NCBI GenBank assembly: GCA_022822215.1
Contig: JAJECD010000346.1
Span: forward strand, 1 to 33,782
Source: Candidatus Poribacteria bacterium
GTDB taxonomy: Bacteria; Poribacteria; WGA-4E; WGA-3G
Reading direction: 5' to 3'
Length of the DNA stretch: 33,782 bases
The stretch's first letter is position 1, and every line of letters starts with the position of its first letter. The position numbers were made by a program, and so were the translations under genes. The notes under the pieces were generated by a model that was given only the letters and a program-made list of their open reading frames with translations, ran no database searches and was not told the origin of the DNA. Shown here piece after piece: positions 32,788 to 33,782 of the stretch.

Positions 32788-33782
32788 ATGAAAGATTCAA
32801 CCTTTATTACAAGAGTTTTTCTAAAAAACTATAAGAGTATTGCCGCGTGTGATGTGCAGCTGGGTCCCTTGACATTCCTTGTAGGTCGCAATGGGTCAGG
32901 CAAGAGCAATTTTCTGGATGCATTGCGATTCGTTGCGGATGCATTGAATTCGTCACTCGACCACGCGATACGCGACCGTGGCGGCATTAATGATGTCCGT
33001 CGGCGCTCTCGGGGGCACCCAAACCATTTTCTTGTTCAGTTTGAATTTATTTTGCCTTCAGGTTCTACGGGTACCTATGCCTTCCGTATCGGTTCTCGTC
33101 AACGTGGAGGGTACGAGGTCCAGAATGAAGTTTGCATATTTCAGAGTGAATATTTCCGTGTAGATAACGGTAATTTAACTGGGAGTAGCGTAAAGGTGGC
33201 ACCGGTTGCTGCAACTGACCGACTATATCTGGTGAACGCGTCCGGATTACCCGAATTTCGGCCGGTCTACGATGCCTTTTCTCGGATGGGATTTTATAGT
33301 CTCAACCCTGATAAAATTCGGGATCTTCAAGCACCAGATCCTAATAACGTGCTTCTTCGTGACGGAAGCAACCTGACTAGCGTTCTTACTCAACTTCCGC
33401 CTGCTGTGAAGAATAACATAGAGGAATATCTAGAGGCTGTTGTCCCTGGTGTACATAAGGTGGATGTCAAAGAGCTTGGCCCCAAGGAGACGTTAGAGTT
33501 CAGACAGGATATCGCAGGGGACAAATATCCATGGCGATTCCTCGCTAATAATATGTCTGACGGCACACTCCGCGCTTTGGGAATTCTGATAGCACTATTT
33601 CAGGGAGGACGCGATGTACAAAAGCGCGTGCCGCTCGTCGGAATTGAGGAGCCAGAGATCGCTCTTCATCCGGCAGCAGCAGGAGTATTGTTGGATGGAC
33701 TTCGGGATGCTGCTCACAAAACGCAGGTTATCGTTACCAGCCACAGTCCGGACTTGCTTGATAACAAGGACCTTAAAGTGAA
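32788..33782 (+). CDS. AAA family ATPase (SMC/OLD/RecF-like), 3' end outside window
   Basis: The visible 331 residues begin MKDSTFITRVFLKNYKSI, the usual start of AAA_21-type ATPases. Walker A is GRNGSGKS (33-40). The signature-like SDGTLRALGIL is at about 290, followed by Walker B VGIEEPEIALHPAA and the D-loop/switch TSHSPDLLD. The frame is still open at the window edge. Such proteins include OLD-type and other antiphage or repair ATPases, often with a nuclease (TOPRIM) C terminus or a partner gene, neither of which can be seen here. The Shine-Dalgarno is weak. Confidence 0.88.
   Translation, partial: MKDSTFITRVFLKNYKSIAACDVQLGPLTFLVGRNGSGKSNFLDALRFVADALNSSLDHAIRDRGGINDVRRRSRGHPNHFLVQFEFILPSGSTGTYAFRIGSRQRGGYEVQNEVCIFQSEYFRVDNGNLTGSSVKVAPVAATDRLYLVNASGLPEFRPVYDAFSRMGFYSLNPDKIRDLQAPDPNNVLLRDGSNLTSVLTQLPPAVKNNIEEYLEAVVPGVHKVDVKELGPKETLEFRQDIAGDKYPWRFLANNMSDGTLRALGILIALFQGGRDVQKRVPLVGIEEPEIALHPAAAGVLLDGLRDAAHKTQVIVTSHSPDLLDNKDLKV

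Overview
The window looks like a piece of chromosome from an uncultured, GC-moderate bacterium. Two phytanoyl-CoA-dioxygenase-type proteins, a mandelate-racemase-type enzyme, HEAT-repeat lipoproteins, an AAA ATPase-nuclease fusion and many short palindromic repeats between genes together recall Candidatus Poribacteria or a related metagenome lineage. That placement is inference, since there is no rRNA or other marker in the window. No tRNA, rRNA, CRISPR array, prophage or transposase was seen. Promoters with bacterial -35/-10 boxes (TTGACA, 17-18 bases, TATAAT-like) are unusually easy to read.

Layout. 1-953 (-) is the start of a secreted M14 zinc carboxypeptidase, cut by the window edge. 1233-3964 (+) holds two paralogous HEAT-repeat lipoproteins. 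4056-7261 (+) holds an enolase-superfamily enzyme, then mnmA and miaA (tRNA wobble thiolation and position-37 isopentenylation), which overlap by ATGA. 7329-8942 (+) is an AAA ATPase fused to a PD-(D/E)XK nuclease domain. 8943-9638 is a repeat-rich gap.

About 9.6-20.1 kb is a defence-type island. It has a two-gene restriction-modification system (a nuclease-like domain fused to an HsdM-type methyltransferase, plus HsdS). Next come two adjacent TIR-like proteins of the CAP12/Pycsar-effector type; the second carries a long N-terminal array of about 15-residue repeats. A decayed hsdM start follows, then a small unknown gene. The island ends with a minus-strand operon of two DUF488 proteins and a RecQ helicase with an extra N-terminal domain. 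The TIR pair is the best candidate for something undescribed, and the DUF488-DUF488-RecQ operon is second.

20.6-26.3 kb is housekeeping and metabolism: a YugP-like membrane zinc peptidase, a VOC protein between two copies of a palindromic repeat, an SCP2-PhyH operon, an Ogt DNA repair protein followed by a Cys/Met PLP enzyme, and a TPR protein. 26.7-31.0 kb is a complete general L-amino-acid ABC transporter (aapJQMP) with a strong promoter. It is followed closely by an SDR oxidoreductase and a second PhyH-type dioxygenase. The window ends inside an AAA ATPase of the SMC/OLD-like class.
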